DNA of 33,588 bases, taken from an uncultured Lachnospiraceae bacterium. Its GTDB lineage: Bacteria > Bacillota > Clostridia > Lachnospirales > Lachnospiraceae. Position 1 is the first letter of the stretch. Each line of letters begins with the position of its first letter. A program made the translations under genes and the position numbers. The stretch spans positions 1 through 33,588 of the forward strand of contig CAJUHG010000025.1 of the NCBI GenBank assembly GCA_910586005.1, read 5' to 3'. Positions 1-7,975 of this stretch are shown in pieces. Under the pieces are notes generated by a model. The model made no database searches. It was not told where the DNA came from and was given only the letters and a program-made list of their open reading frames with translations.

Positions 1-2
1 AC

Positions 3-152
3 ATTGCCCATGAAAACCATCCAGATGCAAAACCTTTATTCCACAGTGACCGTGGATACCAATACACCTCAAAATCCTTCTGTAAAAAGCTTAACAAAGC
101 AGGGATGAGGCAAAGCATGTTGAGGGTACCTTCTTCTGTCTCCCCAATATAA
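3..152 (+). pseudogene. IS3-family transposase (OrfB) C-terminal fragment
   Basis: An open frame enters from the left edge and contains HSDRGYQYTS, the conserved motif around the second catalytic Asp of the IS3/IS150 DDE transposase, followed by KKLNKAGMRQSML. In intact relatives MRQSMS-RVG is followed by the region carrying the catalytic Glu. Here similarity stops at about position 129, and the frame runs a few foreign codons to a TAA at 150-152. The missing end makes this a remnant that cannot transpose. The break point coincides with the 3' end of the neighbouring antisense LRR pseudogene. How much of the element lies left of the window is unknown. Confidence 0.8.
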
Positions 153-841
153 CAATAGTCAATGTTATTTTTTTTGCATATGTTTCTGCATAACTACCAC
201 GGGTTATGATAAGAATGAAATCACCAATGCAATTAGAAAATACCCTATCCCCTATCGATGCCACTCCCTCGGGGAGACTTATACTACTTAAACTGCTGCA
301 CCGAGCAAATGCCCATATCCTATAGACGTCACTCCCTCGGGGAAACTTATACTACTTAAACTGTTGCAAGAAGCAAATGTATAATCCCCTATACAACACA
401 CCTTTTTTCCCTCTATTTCAGCAGGAATTATTAGTTCTTTTACATGATTATTTCTGTAATCAGTGATTTTCAATGTACCATCTGCTAACTCTTGATATTG
501 AAAATTTTCATACCATTGTCTTTCTTGATTGGGAGTCACTTCTTTCACGTCTTCTGTTTCTATCTCTAAATTTTGTAACTCCTGCTGTTTCATTTCCTCT
601 TCTGAGGGTTCTTCTTTTGTTCCTTCTCTTGCTACTTCCTTTCTTCTTATCGTTTCCCTCTGTTCTGTCTCTTCCTCCTGTTGCGCTAATGAAAATTCTT
701 CCGGGTTTTTCATTTCTTCTTCGTCTGAATGTCTCTTACTGCCTCTTCTTGAATTTGCTGCGCCTGAACTGTTATTTGAGGCAGATTAGAACAGGCAAGT
801 ATCACTGCCATTCCCATACATATTAATTTTTTGAACTTCAT
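130..841 (-). pseudogene. Degraded secreted leucine-rich-repeat (LRR_5/BspA-like) protein
   Basis: A strong GAGGAGG site precedes an ATG at 841 that opens a signal peptide (MKFKKLICMGMAVILACSN). This frame stops at 710-712. The next frame, from 713, gives a Glu-rich charged segment, a domain with LADGTLKITDY, and one LRR (CNSLSSISFPEGVTSIG). It leaves frame near 308. A second LRR copy (CSSLSSISLPEGVASIG) then reads in another frame, and the tail GSYAETYAKKNNI is recovered only by adding one A to an 8-A run at about 169-176. Such tails end many LRR_5 proteins. At least three single-base indels, plus the junction with the IS3 remnant at about 130, make it a pseudogene. Phase variation or sequencing error at homopolymers is a weaker alternative. 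Confidence 0.8.
252..372 (-). repeat. Two tandem 69-bp LRR-coding repeat units
   Basis: Positions 252-303 and 321-372 carry near-identical sequence around CACTCCCTCGGGGA and ACTTATACTACTTAAACTG, spaced 69 bp apart. This is the 23-residue period of LRR_5 repeats. They are coding repeats of the disrupted surface protein, not an independent element. Confidence 0.75.
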
Positions 842-1438
842 AAATTTTCCTCCTCATTGTATTTTATTATTTTTATATAATTCTTTTGTACAAATGCACA
901 ATCAAATTCACATATTTTGCATAGTGTGTGCTCCCCTCATTCTGGAGAATTGCACACTTTGATACACCACATGCAGTCACCTAAGCGCCATAATACCTCT
1001 TCCCATATACAACATATTTTTATCATGGGAAAGACATATCCTTTAATACTTCATAGTAACACGATCTTTTCTATAAAATAAAAAAAATCCCAGACAAATA
1101 AAGTAGCATTATTAAAACTTTTCTTTTTTGTCTGAGAATCTATTCCATTATTATTAAAAAATCTAGTCTACAAGTTTTCTTTTCACTGTAATGTTATAAC
1201 CTTCTTCTTTGGGTTTATTAATATCTTTTTAGAAAATTTACTTCTGTAAATAATAAACAGGTAAGATTTGCTCAAGACCACCACTTTCCATCTTTATTTT
1301 TCCCACATTTTGCCATATATTTTATTACTCTGTAAAGAAATTTTCCTCACTATCAAAAATTCATTTTGTATATAGAGCAAACACTTTACTACTTTTCTGT
1401 ATCAAGCAAAGTTACTCCGTTCTTGTATACATTTGTAA
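842..1438. other. AT-rich intergenic stretch without a supported gene
   Basis: No convincing ORF is present; the one short plus-strand frame (1366-1605) has no ribosome site or recognisable motif and crosses a terminator. Two modest inverted repeats are visible: AGTGTG...CACACT at about 920-958, and CAGACAAA...TTTGTCTG at about 1093-1136. The first may lie in the 5' leader of the LRR pseudogene. No RNA family is recognised. Confidence 0.5.
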
Positions 1439-1477
1439 AAAAATCGTCACTTGCTGTAAAACAAAGTGACGATTTTT
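1439..1477 (-). terminator. Bidirectional-looking intrinsic terminator
   Basis: AAAAATCGTCACTT (1439-1452) pairs perfectly with AAGTGACGATTTTT (1464-1477) across an 11-nt loop. T-rich sequence follows in both directions. It lies about 170 bp beyond the stop of the Rpn-type gene and is its best terminator candidate. Confidence 0.7.
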
Positions 1478-1648
1478 CTTTCTATCATTATATCATCACC
1501 AAGTCAGCCAACTATAATCCTATCTGCCATTTACCACATAATCCATATAAACAATATTATTTAGGATTTGTAAGATTATCATGTATTGTTTTTCAAACAC
1601 AATAAAAATTCACTTGAAATATTTATTTCATTATAGAAATAATACTAT

Positions 1649-2719
1649 TTACAAATATTTCTTAGAGGCTTCTGGGCTTAAATTGTACTGCTCCTGAATC
1701 TTTAGCAAAATTGTTTGTATAGGAATATCTAAATTTTTTAAGATAGAAACGGTTCCTTTGATGCCCTGTTCCATGCCTTGTTCTATCCCTTGTTCTATCC
1801 CTTGTTCTATTCCTTGTTCTATCCCTTGCTCTATCCCTTGCTCTATGCCTTGCTCTATCCCTTGTTCTATCCCTTGTTCTATTCCTTGTTTGATGCCTTG
1901 CTCTATCCCTTCTTTTATTCCCTCTCTTTTTATCATTTTTGCCTCATATTCCAAAATCTTTCCACCCATAACAGATTTCACTCCTTCCCTAACAAAATTG
2001 TATTTTGCAGCTATATGTTCTAATACTTTGTTTGACATATCCAGCAGTGTACATCTGGTATACTCACTGATAACCTCTTGCTTCAAAAGCTCTTCTAGTC
2101 TTATTTTCATTTGCTCATATTCTTCCAACAGTACTTTTAATTTTGTTTTGTCTTTTTCATATTCTTCCAACTGCTTTTCATGAGAAAAAATATAAAACGG
2201 AAGCAGTAAAAGGAGATTTTTTTCAAAAAGCTCCCCTAATTTGTAATTCTGCGTCTTCATTGCTGGAATATTATATTCTACTGTTTCAGTGGGCGTAACC
2301 ATTCTAATTTTCAGTGTATCTGGGGTAGATGCATGACAACGCAAAAACAATACCGCAGAATGGGGAAATGTTACTGTAAGAATATTTCCTGTAAGCTCTC
2401 CTTCGTCTAAAGCAATTTGTGTATCATATTCAAAAAATCTAATTAGCATACTATTATCTGCACTGCTTTGACATTCTAAATGATATTTCTTTAATTCTTT
2501 TCCAAGAACTTTAAAACTACTATCTGTAATTCGTTCCACTTCTTTTCCATCCTGCTGATTTAAAAAATGCTCATTTGGTGAGAACAGAATCGTTTCTTCC
2601 CCAGAATAATGTTCTCCAAATACCTCATTGAGCAAGGGAAGAATCAACGTACTGCAGTCATTCAGTAAGGTACGAAACACATCATCATAAGGCGTATTTG
2701 TTGTTTTTGTATCTTTCAC
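1649..2719 (-). CDS. Rpn/TIGR01784 family PD-(D/E)XK nuclease (transposase-like)
   Basis: This 356-residue protein has the layout of the recombination-promoting nuclease (Rpn) family, also annotated as PD-(D/E)XK putative transposase. The N-terminal motif is YDDVFRTLLND, the candidate catalytic Asp lies in ERITDSSFKV, and KKYHLECQSS holds the E-x-Q pair of these nucleases. A helical middle region follows. Near the C terminus, residues about 268-319 are thirteen four-residue units, mostly IEQG. Rpn proteins of enterobacteria cleave DNA and stimulate RecA-independent recombination, and some have been linked to phage defence; the role here is inferred. The gene stands alone with its own leader and a downstream terminator. 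The ATG at 2719 follows an AGGAGATAGATACC stretch, which supports the start. Confidence 0.85.
   Translation of the reverse strand: MKDTKTTNTPYDDVFRTLLNDCSTLILPLLNEVFGEHYSGEETILFSPNEHFLNQQDGKEVERITDSSFKVLGKELKKYHLECQSSADNSMLIRFFEYDTQIALDEGELTGNILTVTFPHSAVLFLRCHASTPDTLKIRMVTPTETVEYNIPAMKTQNYKLGELFEKNLLLLLPFYIFSHEKQLEEYEKDKTKLKVLLEEYEQMKIRLEELLKQEVISEYTRCTLLDMSNKVLEHIAAKYNFVREGVKSVMGGKILEYEAKMIKREGIKEGIEQGIKQGIEQGIEQGIEQGIEQGIEQGIEQGIEQGIEQGIEQGMEQGIKGTVSILKNLDIPIQTILLKIQEQYNLSPEASKKYL
1763..1918 (-). repeat. Thirteen 12-bp tandem repeats inside the Rpn-type gene
   Basis: Plus-strand units such as CCCTTGTTCTAT occur thirteen times without a gap (156 bp), encoding IEQG with MEQG, IKQG and IKEG variants. 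Since 12 is a multiple of three, gain or loss of units keeps the frame and only changes linker length. Confidence 0.9.
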
Positions 2720-2861
2720 TGGTATCTATCTCCTTTTTTTATATGTTATCATATGCCATAAATTTATTCAATTAGAAAACGCAAGATGGATGATACTATA
2801 CACTATAAAAGGAACAGAGTAAAAAGGGATATCTAAAACCAAGTGCTTGCCTTCTCATAAG

Positions 2862-2931
2862 AAAAAGAAAGTCCCCCACTTACCACTTTAAATATGAGAA
2901 ATATTCAATGGTAGGCAGGGGACTTTCTTAT
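2862..2931 (-). terminator. Long imperfect hairpin, probable terminator
   Basis: AAGAAAGTCCCC (about 2865) pairs with GGGGACTTTCTT (to 2929), and TACCA/TGGTA extends the stem inward with one mismatched step. On the minus strand the stem is followed by TTTCTTTTTCTT. It lies 50 bp beyond the stop of the fibronectin-tail pseudogene, so it is probably that gene's terminator. A miniature transposon remnant is possible, because the arms are long and GC-richer than their surroundings. Confidence 0.6.
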
Positions 2932-2980
2932 CTCAAATAGAGTTTCTGTTTCAAATTCAACAAGATTTTTATTTTCCACT

Positions 2981-3686
2981 TTATTTTTTTGTAGTAACTG
3001 TTTTACTCTTAGACCAACTAGAATACAATTTTGTCACTTTTCCATTTACCTTTACCTCTTTATAAGCACATATTCTTACATAATACTTTTTCTTTGCCTT
3101 TAACTTGGATATGGTTCTTGTAGTAGCTTTTGCACTACTTATCGTTTTCGTTTTTGTATCTTTTTTTGTAAATTTTTTGCTGATAGAATAAGACAATTGA
3201 TATCCTGTGACCTGTTTGGTCTGTTTTTTCCATTTTACTGTAAATACTTTGGATTTTGAAGTAACTTTGGTAAGATTAACAGCTTTTGGTACTATGGTAA
3301 AGGTTTTTGTTATAGTTCCTTTATAGTTCCCTTTTAACTGAATCTTATATAGTATATTTTCCAACATTTTTCATGCCTTTTGAATCAGTTACTGTGTAAT
3401 CTTTTCCTTTTTTCAAGGCTTTTCCCTTGCTGTCCTTCACTGTAACAGAAGGTTTTTGAACTTTATTATTATAAGTAAAAGGAGTCTTAGATAATTTGAT
3501 ATTTTTGGCTTTATAGATTATGGTTTTTTTGCCTTTTTGAGTTCCATATTTGCTACATACTTGTGCAATACTGCCATTCTTTTTATTAGTAGCTTTTATA
3601 ATCTTGGATTGATAGGTATGGTTTGTTGCTGGAATGGATTCTGTATAAGTATTTCCACATTTTGTACAAGTGTAGGTTTTTACTAA
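2981..3686 (-). pseudogene. C-terminal remnant of a fibronectin-type-III surface protein, frameshifted
   Basis: Two minus-strand frames encode one protein tail. The upstream frame has a treble-clef-like piece (CTKCGNTYTESIPATNH), then PSVTVKDSKGKALKKGKDYT and KNVGKYTI, where it stops at 3345-3347. The downstream frame continues IQLKGNYKGTITKTFTIVP, then a fibronectin III-like domain (FTVKWKKQTKQVTGYQLSYS) and YYVRICAYKEVKVNGK up to the stop at 2981. Removing one T near 3349 joins them as YTIKIQLKGNY, as in intact Lachnospiraceae cell-surface proteins. The second zinc-binding pair has decayed to CSKYG. No signal peptide or start exists: the frame enters from the repeat and terminator at 3687-3786. 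It is therefore both truncated and frameshifted. Confidence 0.75.
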
Positions 3687-3756
3687 GTGTATATCTTTCC
3701 TATGAAAAAAATAGAAAGGATACTCTGCAAATTTTCTATTATCATAAAGAAAAACA
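3687..3756 (-). repeat. Interspersed short repeat, copy A
   Basis: Read on the minus strand, this segment starts at the 3' arm of the terminator at 3757-3786. It resembles plus-strand sequence at 17113-17190: both have AATAGAAA, then GCAGAG or ACAGAG, then CTTTCTATT in register. The frames translate alike, here AVFLYDNRKFAEYPFYFFHR and there ATFIHENRKCTEHTFYCLHK. A looser third match lies at 31671-31760. I recognise no known family. Confidence 0.45.
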
Positions 3757-3786
3757 GCATCCCAAATCTTTTTCATTTTGGGATGC
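3750..3786 (-). terminator. Rho-independent terminator of the Big_2 protein gene
   Basis: GCATCCCAAA (3757-3766) and TTTGGGATGC (3777-3786) form a perfect 10-bp stem with a 10-nt loop. On the minus strand the stem is followed by TGTTTTTCTTT. It begins 10 bp beyond the stop of the secreted Big_2 gene. Confidence 0.85.
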
Positions 3787-3795
3787 CATACTGGT

Positions 3796-4770
3796 TTACC
3801 ATTTTACAAGTTTTTCCATATTCTTTCGGTTTGCAGCATTATTTTGATACCAGCTAGTTCTCTTCATTTCTACTGGATTTTTTCCTGCTTCCTTCTTTAC
3901 AAGACGGTAAAATTCTTTTTGTGTTACACGTTTTCTTTTCCATTTAAAATTATTCAAAGGACCAATAGATGAGTGATTATTCCAAGCTCTTCCCACTTCA
4001 GAAATTGTTCCACTTTTGGATATTTTCATATAATATTCTGAGCATCCCATCCCTGAATAATAAGTAACAATAATTCCTTTTTTGGGATAATACCGCCTAA
4101 TCATATCATCTCTATCCAATTGTTTTACTTGCCCATTGTAATAACAATATACTGCCTCATATCCTTCAAAATGAGCCGGCTTGCCATTATTCTGTAACAT
4201 TAGCTCTGGCAATCCATCCCCATTGATATCTGCCAAACTAAATTTAAACTGCTCTCTGCCATAAGAAGTACTATTGGTCCATCTAATTCTGGGTTGTTGC
4301 ATATATTTTTGATATGCTTTAACTACCTTTTTCGCTTTCTGACTTAACACCACTTTCACTTGACAAGTAGCTTTTTTACTGCCTGCTTTTGCTGTAATAA
4401 TAGCAGTACCTGTAGAAACACCAGTTACCTTACCATTCTTTACTTTAGCAACTTTTGTATTACTGGTAGTCCAAGTCACTTTTACATTCTTTGCTTTTGT
4501 GGGAGATAGCTTAGCTGTTAATTTCTGACTCTCTCCCATACCAACAGTAAGTTTTTTCTTATTTAAAGTTATTTTTTTAACCTTTGTCTGTTTGCTAGCC
4601 CCTATTGGCTGCACAGACAAATCCTCTTGTATATTGCTCCCTGTTGCTTGTACAGACACATTTTCTTGCCTACTTTCTACTGCCTGTACAGACAATTTTT
4701 CCTGTGTGCAAACTATGCCTGTCATTAGTATACAAGCCAATGTCAATACTAAGAATTTTTTTGTACTCAT
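3796..4770 (-). CDS. Secreted protein with one Big_2 (bacterial Ig-like) domain
   Basis: The 324-residue product starts with a signal peptide (KKFLVLTLACILMTGIVC). A short segment follows in which SVQA/SVQP recurs three times (residues about 26-54). Next is a Big_2 domain (residues about 65-140) with VKKITLNKKKLTVGMGE and KVTGVSTGTAIITAKAG. The C-terminal half contains LADINGDGLPELMLQNNGK, an FG-GAP/EF-hand-like calcium loop, in a beta-rich domain of unknown function. A Big_2 domain suggests a wall-associated or secreted role; no sortase motif is visible. GAGGAGAAAGGT before the ATG supports the start. The gene is monocistronic with a clear terminator. Its substrate is unknown. Confidence 0.85.
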   Translation of the reverse strand: MSTKKFLVLTLACILMTGIVCTQEKLSVQAVESRQENVSVQATGSNIQEDLSVQPIGASKQTKVKKITLNKKKLTVGMGESQKLTAKLSPTKAKNVKVTWTTSNTKVAKVKNGKVTGVSTGTAIITAKAGSKKATCQVKVVLSQKAKKVVKAYQKYMQQPRIRWTNSTSYGREQFKFSLADINGDGLPELMLQNNGKPAHFEGYEAVYCYYNGQVKQLDRDDMIRRYYPKKGIIVTYYSGMGCSEYYMKISKSGTISEVGRAWNNHSSIGPLNNFKWKRKRVTQKEFYRLVKKEAGKNPVEMKRTSWYQNNAANRKNMEKLVKW

Positions 4771-5164
4771 ACCTTTCTCCTCCTATCTTGATAATATGCA
4801 CATATTTTTTATATTTACAAATTAATATATATTTCTCCTAATTTTGCACTTATATTATAAACCTCTTGTAATTTCTAAAATGCGCATTCCCTTTCGTTTA
4901 CTATAACAGAGACTTTTTTATAAACATCATAGAAATTATCTTTCATTTCCAAATGTAGTAGAAACGTTTATCACCACCTTTTTTCTTAATTTCTATGAAA
5001 ACATTTCACCTTCCCGATTTTATGTGCTTTTATTTTATGTCATTACTAGACACATGTCAATTGATTCTATCATGCAAAATTTTAACATTATAATAATTTA
5101 GCTATCACTTATCTTTTTCCTTAAAATATAAATATCATATTTTTTCACTTCTACAAACATTTTT
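4771..5164. other. AT-rich intergenic region
   Basis: No ORF with a ribosome site is visible. The stretch holds the 5' leader of the Big_2 gene and very AT-rich sequence with no recognisable RNA. The region 5208-5451 that follows is the 3' untranslated segment of the Mrr-like gene and has a short direct repeat (TCCTATTATTT at about 5217 and 5243). Confidence 0.45.
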
Positions 5165-5207
5165 ATAAAAAAAGACCTTCCGAATCCTTATTGTTCGAAA
5201 AGCCTTT
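5165..5207 (-). terminator. Probable terminator of the Mrr-like gene
   Basis: AAAGACCTTCCGAA (5171-5184) pairs with TTCGAAAAGCCTTT (5194-5207) over 14 positions with a few G-U pairs. A run of seven T residues follows on the minus strand. It lies about 245 bp after the stop of the endonuclease-like gene, with no other gene between. Confidence 0.65.
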
Positions 5208-5451
5208 CTTATACTTTCCTATTATTTGAAGTATCCTATTATTTCCAAAAGTCTTTTTTATACCTTCTGGAGCATCTTCTTATAATAACTTAAGCACACA
5301 TGATTATTTACCATTTCATAAATTCTAACAGGTACTAAAATTCACTACTTTTAATCTTTTAGTTATAAGTAAATTAACAAGATACCCTCAGGGATTTTTC
5401 TATTTTATTACTACTATACACAGTCCTATTCCCTTTCAAGGAGTAATCTTA

Positions 5452-6459
5452 TCAGCTATTAAATGAAATAAAATACTCCTCAAAGATATCCTTTGGAACA
5501 TAAGAGCGCATATCTGATATCTCCAAATAGCTTTCATTTATATTTATTTCTGATGTTTCTTCTAAAAATAGATATTCCTTTAAGAGTTGCATTAATTTGC
5601 ATCCATCTATCAGTTCCATACCAACCTCTCTTGCATAAGAAACGGCATAAGAAGAAAAACTACTAGTAGTTATAAATATCATTTTATCTGCTAAAGCAAT
5701 ATTATTTGCTCCTACCAGTTTTTGAAGGGCAGGTCTTCCAATTTTATTTTTCAGGGAATAACATTTACATTCCACAATTGTTTTTTCATTATTTCGCAGT
5801 AGAACAATATCATATCCTCCATCATTAGATGGTGGTGTCACTCTTGTATGATATCCCATTTTATCAAATAATACTGCACAGAATTTTTCAAAATCTGTTG
5901 GTTTTTCTTCATAATTATCTATCATTTTTTGTATATCCATATTTTTATGAAAAACAGAATTTTTCTTTTTTAATTCTATATATTTTCTCTTTTCTTCTTC
6001 ACATAAATCAATTTCAACTCCTTGTAAACGCAATTGTTTTACCACATATAACAAATCATATGGATTTAAAGAATCTACTAAAAAATTATTGATATGCAAA
6101 GTACTATGATTCCAAATAATTTTATTATCTTTTTTTCTTAAATCAGCAGTTCCATCTTTTTTACTATAAAACCAATAGGGAAACTTTAAGATAAAATAGT
6201 TATTTCCCTTTTTTCTTTTTCGTTTTACTTTAACACTTTTGGGCAGTTTTTTTATTTTATACCTTTTTGAAAAATTTCTTCTAGCATACCTCTTTACAAT
6301 TCTTACACTTAAATACTGAACAAGATATAAAACGAGAACAAATGCTATAATTAAAAATAAACTATACAACGCTTTCCAACAATTAAGTAATAATACCATA
6401 TGCAACACTCCATTTTTTCTAAAGATGTCTTCTTTCCATTCTATGTATATTTCCTGCAT
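5452..6459 (-). CDS. Membrane-anchored Mrr-type restriction endonuclease-like protein
   Basis: This 335-residue protein has one hydrophobic segment at residues about 20-50 (LFLIIAFVLVLYLVQYL), a very basic stretch, and then an Mrr catalytic domain at residues about 190-295. The domain shows FEKFCAVLFDKMGYHTRV, the Asp of GGYDIVLL, and the VECKCY strand. Together these fit the D...E-x-K signature of the PD-(D/E)XK fold. LQKLVGANNIALADKMIFIT is also typical. Mrr-family proteins can act as modification-dependent restriction enzymes; membrane-tethered versions are common but poorly characterised. No methyltransferase or specificity subunit is adjacent, so a type IV-like or DNA-quality role is an inference. 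AGGACATGAT before the ATG supports the start. Confidence 0.8.
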   Translation of the reverse strand: MQEIYIEWKEDIFRKNGVLHMVLLLNCWKALYSLFLIIAFVLVLYLVQYLSVRIVKRYARRNFSKRYKIKKLPKSVKVKRKRKKGNNYFILKFPYWFYSKKDGTADLRKKDNKIIWNHSTLHINNFLVDSLNPYDLLYVVKQLRLQGVEIDLCEEEKRKYIELKKKNSVFHKNMDIQKMIDNYEEKPTDFEKFCAVLFDKMGYHTRVTPPSNDGGYDIVLLRNNEKTIVECKCYSLKNKIGRPALQKLVGANNIALADKMIFITTSSFSSYAVSYAREVGMELIDGCKLMQLLKEYLFLEETSEININESYLEISDMRSYVPKDIFEEYFISFNS

Positions 6460-6924
6460 ATCATGTCCTATTTATTACTTGTCAGATTATAGTATATTTT
6501 GTCAATTTGTCTAGCAATTCTAATTACTTTCTGATGTGATTTTTGTAGCTTTCCTGTTTTATAATAGTATTTTACAGACAATTAACAGTATTAGAATTTC
6601 TACTTCTACCTTTGAAATCTGCCTTAATATACTCCTATCTTTTAGAACTTTGGATAAGAAATTGTAAAATTTATATGATAATAGATATAGATATGGAAAC
6701 ACAAAAAAGAAAATCTAAAGTTAATTCTTTAATATAATTTATAGATGAAATTTATAAAGGTTAATCTAATAATTTCTAGAATTTCTGTAAGATTTAAGAT
6801 ATTTATTATTTAAGATTTAGGGTTGCATCAAATGTCTAATATGGACATACAATTATGTTATGGTTCTCACTTATTTTTTTAAATAAATTTTACCATTAAA
6901 AACTGTATATGATATATTTATTGT
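6460..6924. other. Very AT-rich intergenic stretch
   Basis: Nothing codes convincingly in either strand and no structured RNA or repeat is apparent. It separates the accessory left end from the tRNA/sigH core block. Confidence 0.5.
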
Positions 6925-6956
6925 AAAAAATAAAAAAAGCCCTGATATTCAAGGCT
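6925..6956 (-). terminator. Intrinsic terminator of tRNA-Thr
   Basis: On the minus strand AGCCTTGA, loop ATA and TCAGGGCT form an 8-bp stem with one G-U pair, followed by seven T and then more T-rich sequence. It starts 7 bp after the tRNA 3' end. Confidence 0.85.
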
Positions 6957-6962
6957 CTCTAA

Positions 6963-7035
6963 AGCTGCTGACGGGAATCGGACCCGTGACCTCCGCACTA
7001 CCAATGCGACGCTCTACCGACTGAGCCACAGCAGC
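6963..7035 (-). tRNA. tRNA-Thr (anticodon GGT)
   Basis: The minus strand folds as a complete cloverleaf. The acceptor stem is GCTGCTG/CAGCAGC, the D arm GCTC-AGTCGGTA-GAGC, the anticodon arm TCGCA-TTGGTAG-TGCGG with GGT at positions 34-36, and the T arm ACGGG-TCCGATT-CCCGT. The discriminator base is T and CCA is not encoded. It has its own promoter just upstream and a terminator just downstream, so it is a single-gene unit placed after sigH. Confidence 0.95.
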
Positions 7036-7106
7036 AACTATTTTTAATTGCCCTTCTATAAATTTTCTTAGATAAAAGATAGAAAATTTATTTCATTGAC
7101 TTGTCT

Positions 7107-7135
7107 AATATACTATAAAAAATAAAAATTGTCAA
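7107..7135 (-). promoter_or_regulatory. Sigma-A promoter of tRNA-Thr
   Basis: On the minus strand TTGACA (7130-7135), a 17-bp spacer and TATATT (7107-7112) form a near-consensus promoter. Expected start of transcription is near 7100, about 65 bp before the mature tRNA. It begins 2 bp beyond the sigH stop codon. Confidence 0.8.
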
Positions 7136-7137
7136 TA

Positions 7138-7740
7138 TTATTTTACAAATTTTCCTCTAATACGTTGTAGTGCATTATCAATAGATTTTGGTTCTCTTTG
7201 CAAAATTTCGGCAATTTTTCTATAATTAAGTCCTTGTAAATATAATTTTAATACCTGCTGTTCTAATGCACTTAGTTTTTTTCTCATTTGTTCCTGAATA
7301 GAACGTGCATTTTCCCAATCAATCAAAAGTTGCTCTGGATTAACAGTTTCAAAAGTTCCCAACAAATCTAAAAAAGTATCTGTATCTTCTTCTCCTAATT
7401 GAGCATTCAGAGAAATATAAGTATTCAATGGTTGATGTTTTTTTCTCTGAGAGGCTTCCACAGCATGATAAATTTGCCTTGTAATACAAATATCAGCAAA
7501 ATGATAAAAAGAAGTTTCCCTCTCTTTTTGATAATCTCTAATTGCTTTAAATAACCCAATCATTCCTTCCTGAATTAAATCATCTGTATCTCCTCCAATT
7601 AAAAACATAGCATTTGCGCGTTTTCGCACTAGATATTTATATTTTTCTAAAATATAATCTATAATATCTGGTTGGCCATTTCTTAATTCTTCAATTAACA
7701 TTTCATCTGTTTGATTTTGATATTCTGACACTCTCTGCAC
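7138..7740 (-). CDS. sigH: RNA polymerase sporulation sigma factor SigH
   Basis: The 200-residue protein has a sigma-70 region 2 with GDTDDLIQEGMIGLFKAI (the core-binding and -10 melting part). Its C-terminal region 4 helix-turn-helix reads YLQGLNYRKIAEILQREPKS. The region 2.4 context (DICITRQIYHAVEASQRKKH) and the size match SigH/Spo0H, which directs early stationary-phase and sporulation genes with core RNA polymerase. Its place downstream of cysS-mrnC-rlmB is the classical sigH location and supports the name over other sigma-70 paralogs. Translation starts at GTG 7740, preceded by AGGGG with an 8-nt gap. A 235-bp untranslated gap separates it from rlmB, so it probably also has its own promoter. 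Confidence 0.9.
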   Translation of the reverse strand: MQRVSEYQNQTDEMLIEELRNGQPDIIDYILEKYKYLVRKRANAMFLIGGDTDDLIQEGMIGLFKAIRDYQKERETSFYHFADICITRQIYHAVEASQRKKHQPLNTYISLNAQLGEEDTDTFLDLLGTFETVNPEQLLIDWENARSIQEQMRKKLSALEQQVLKLYLQGLNYRKIAEILQREPKSIDNALQRIRGKFVK

Positions 7741-7975
7741 TTATTTTTCCCCTAATTTTTTGTAATGTGCGTATGATATTGCAGTAAATTCCCATTTTCT
7801 CTTTATTGTACTATTTTTTGCGCATTTAAGGATACTCAAAGAGGTTTTCACAAAAGAATTTTCCACGCATTTACAGTATTTTTAATGATTTGACTTGTTT
7901 TGTTCTATGATATGGAAACATTATTTAACCATACATATATTTTTATTTTTTAATCTGTGACCGACAATAAAATTT

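Noticed and set aside
1758..2183. Long plus-strand frames over the 12-bp repeats and similar ones at 13216-13815
   Set aside because: They are antisense shadows of repetitive coding sequence (SIPC- and FSKDSV-like strings), without ribosome sites.
5208..5300. Direct repeats (TCCTATTATTT) resembling a small array
   Set aside because: Only two short copies with low complexity; no CRISPR-like spacing, and no CRISPR array is seen anywhere in the window.
7741..7975. Search for the NYN-domain gene expected between rlmB and sigH
   Set aside because: No open frame of useful length in either strand.
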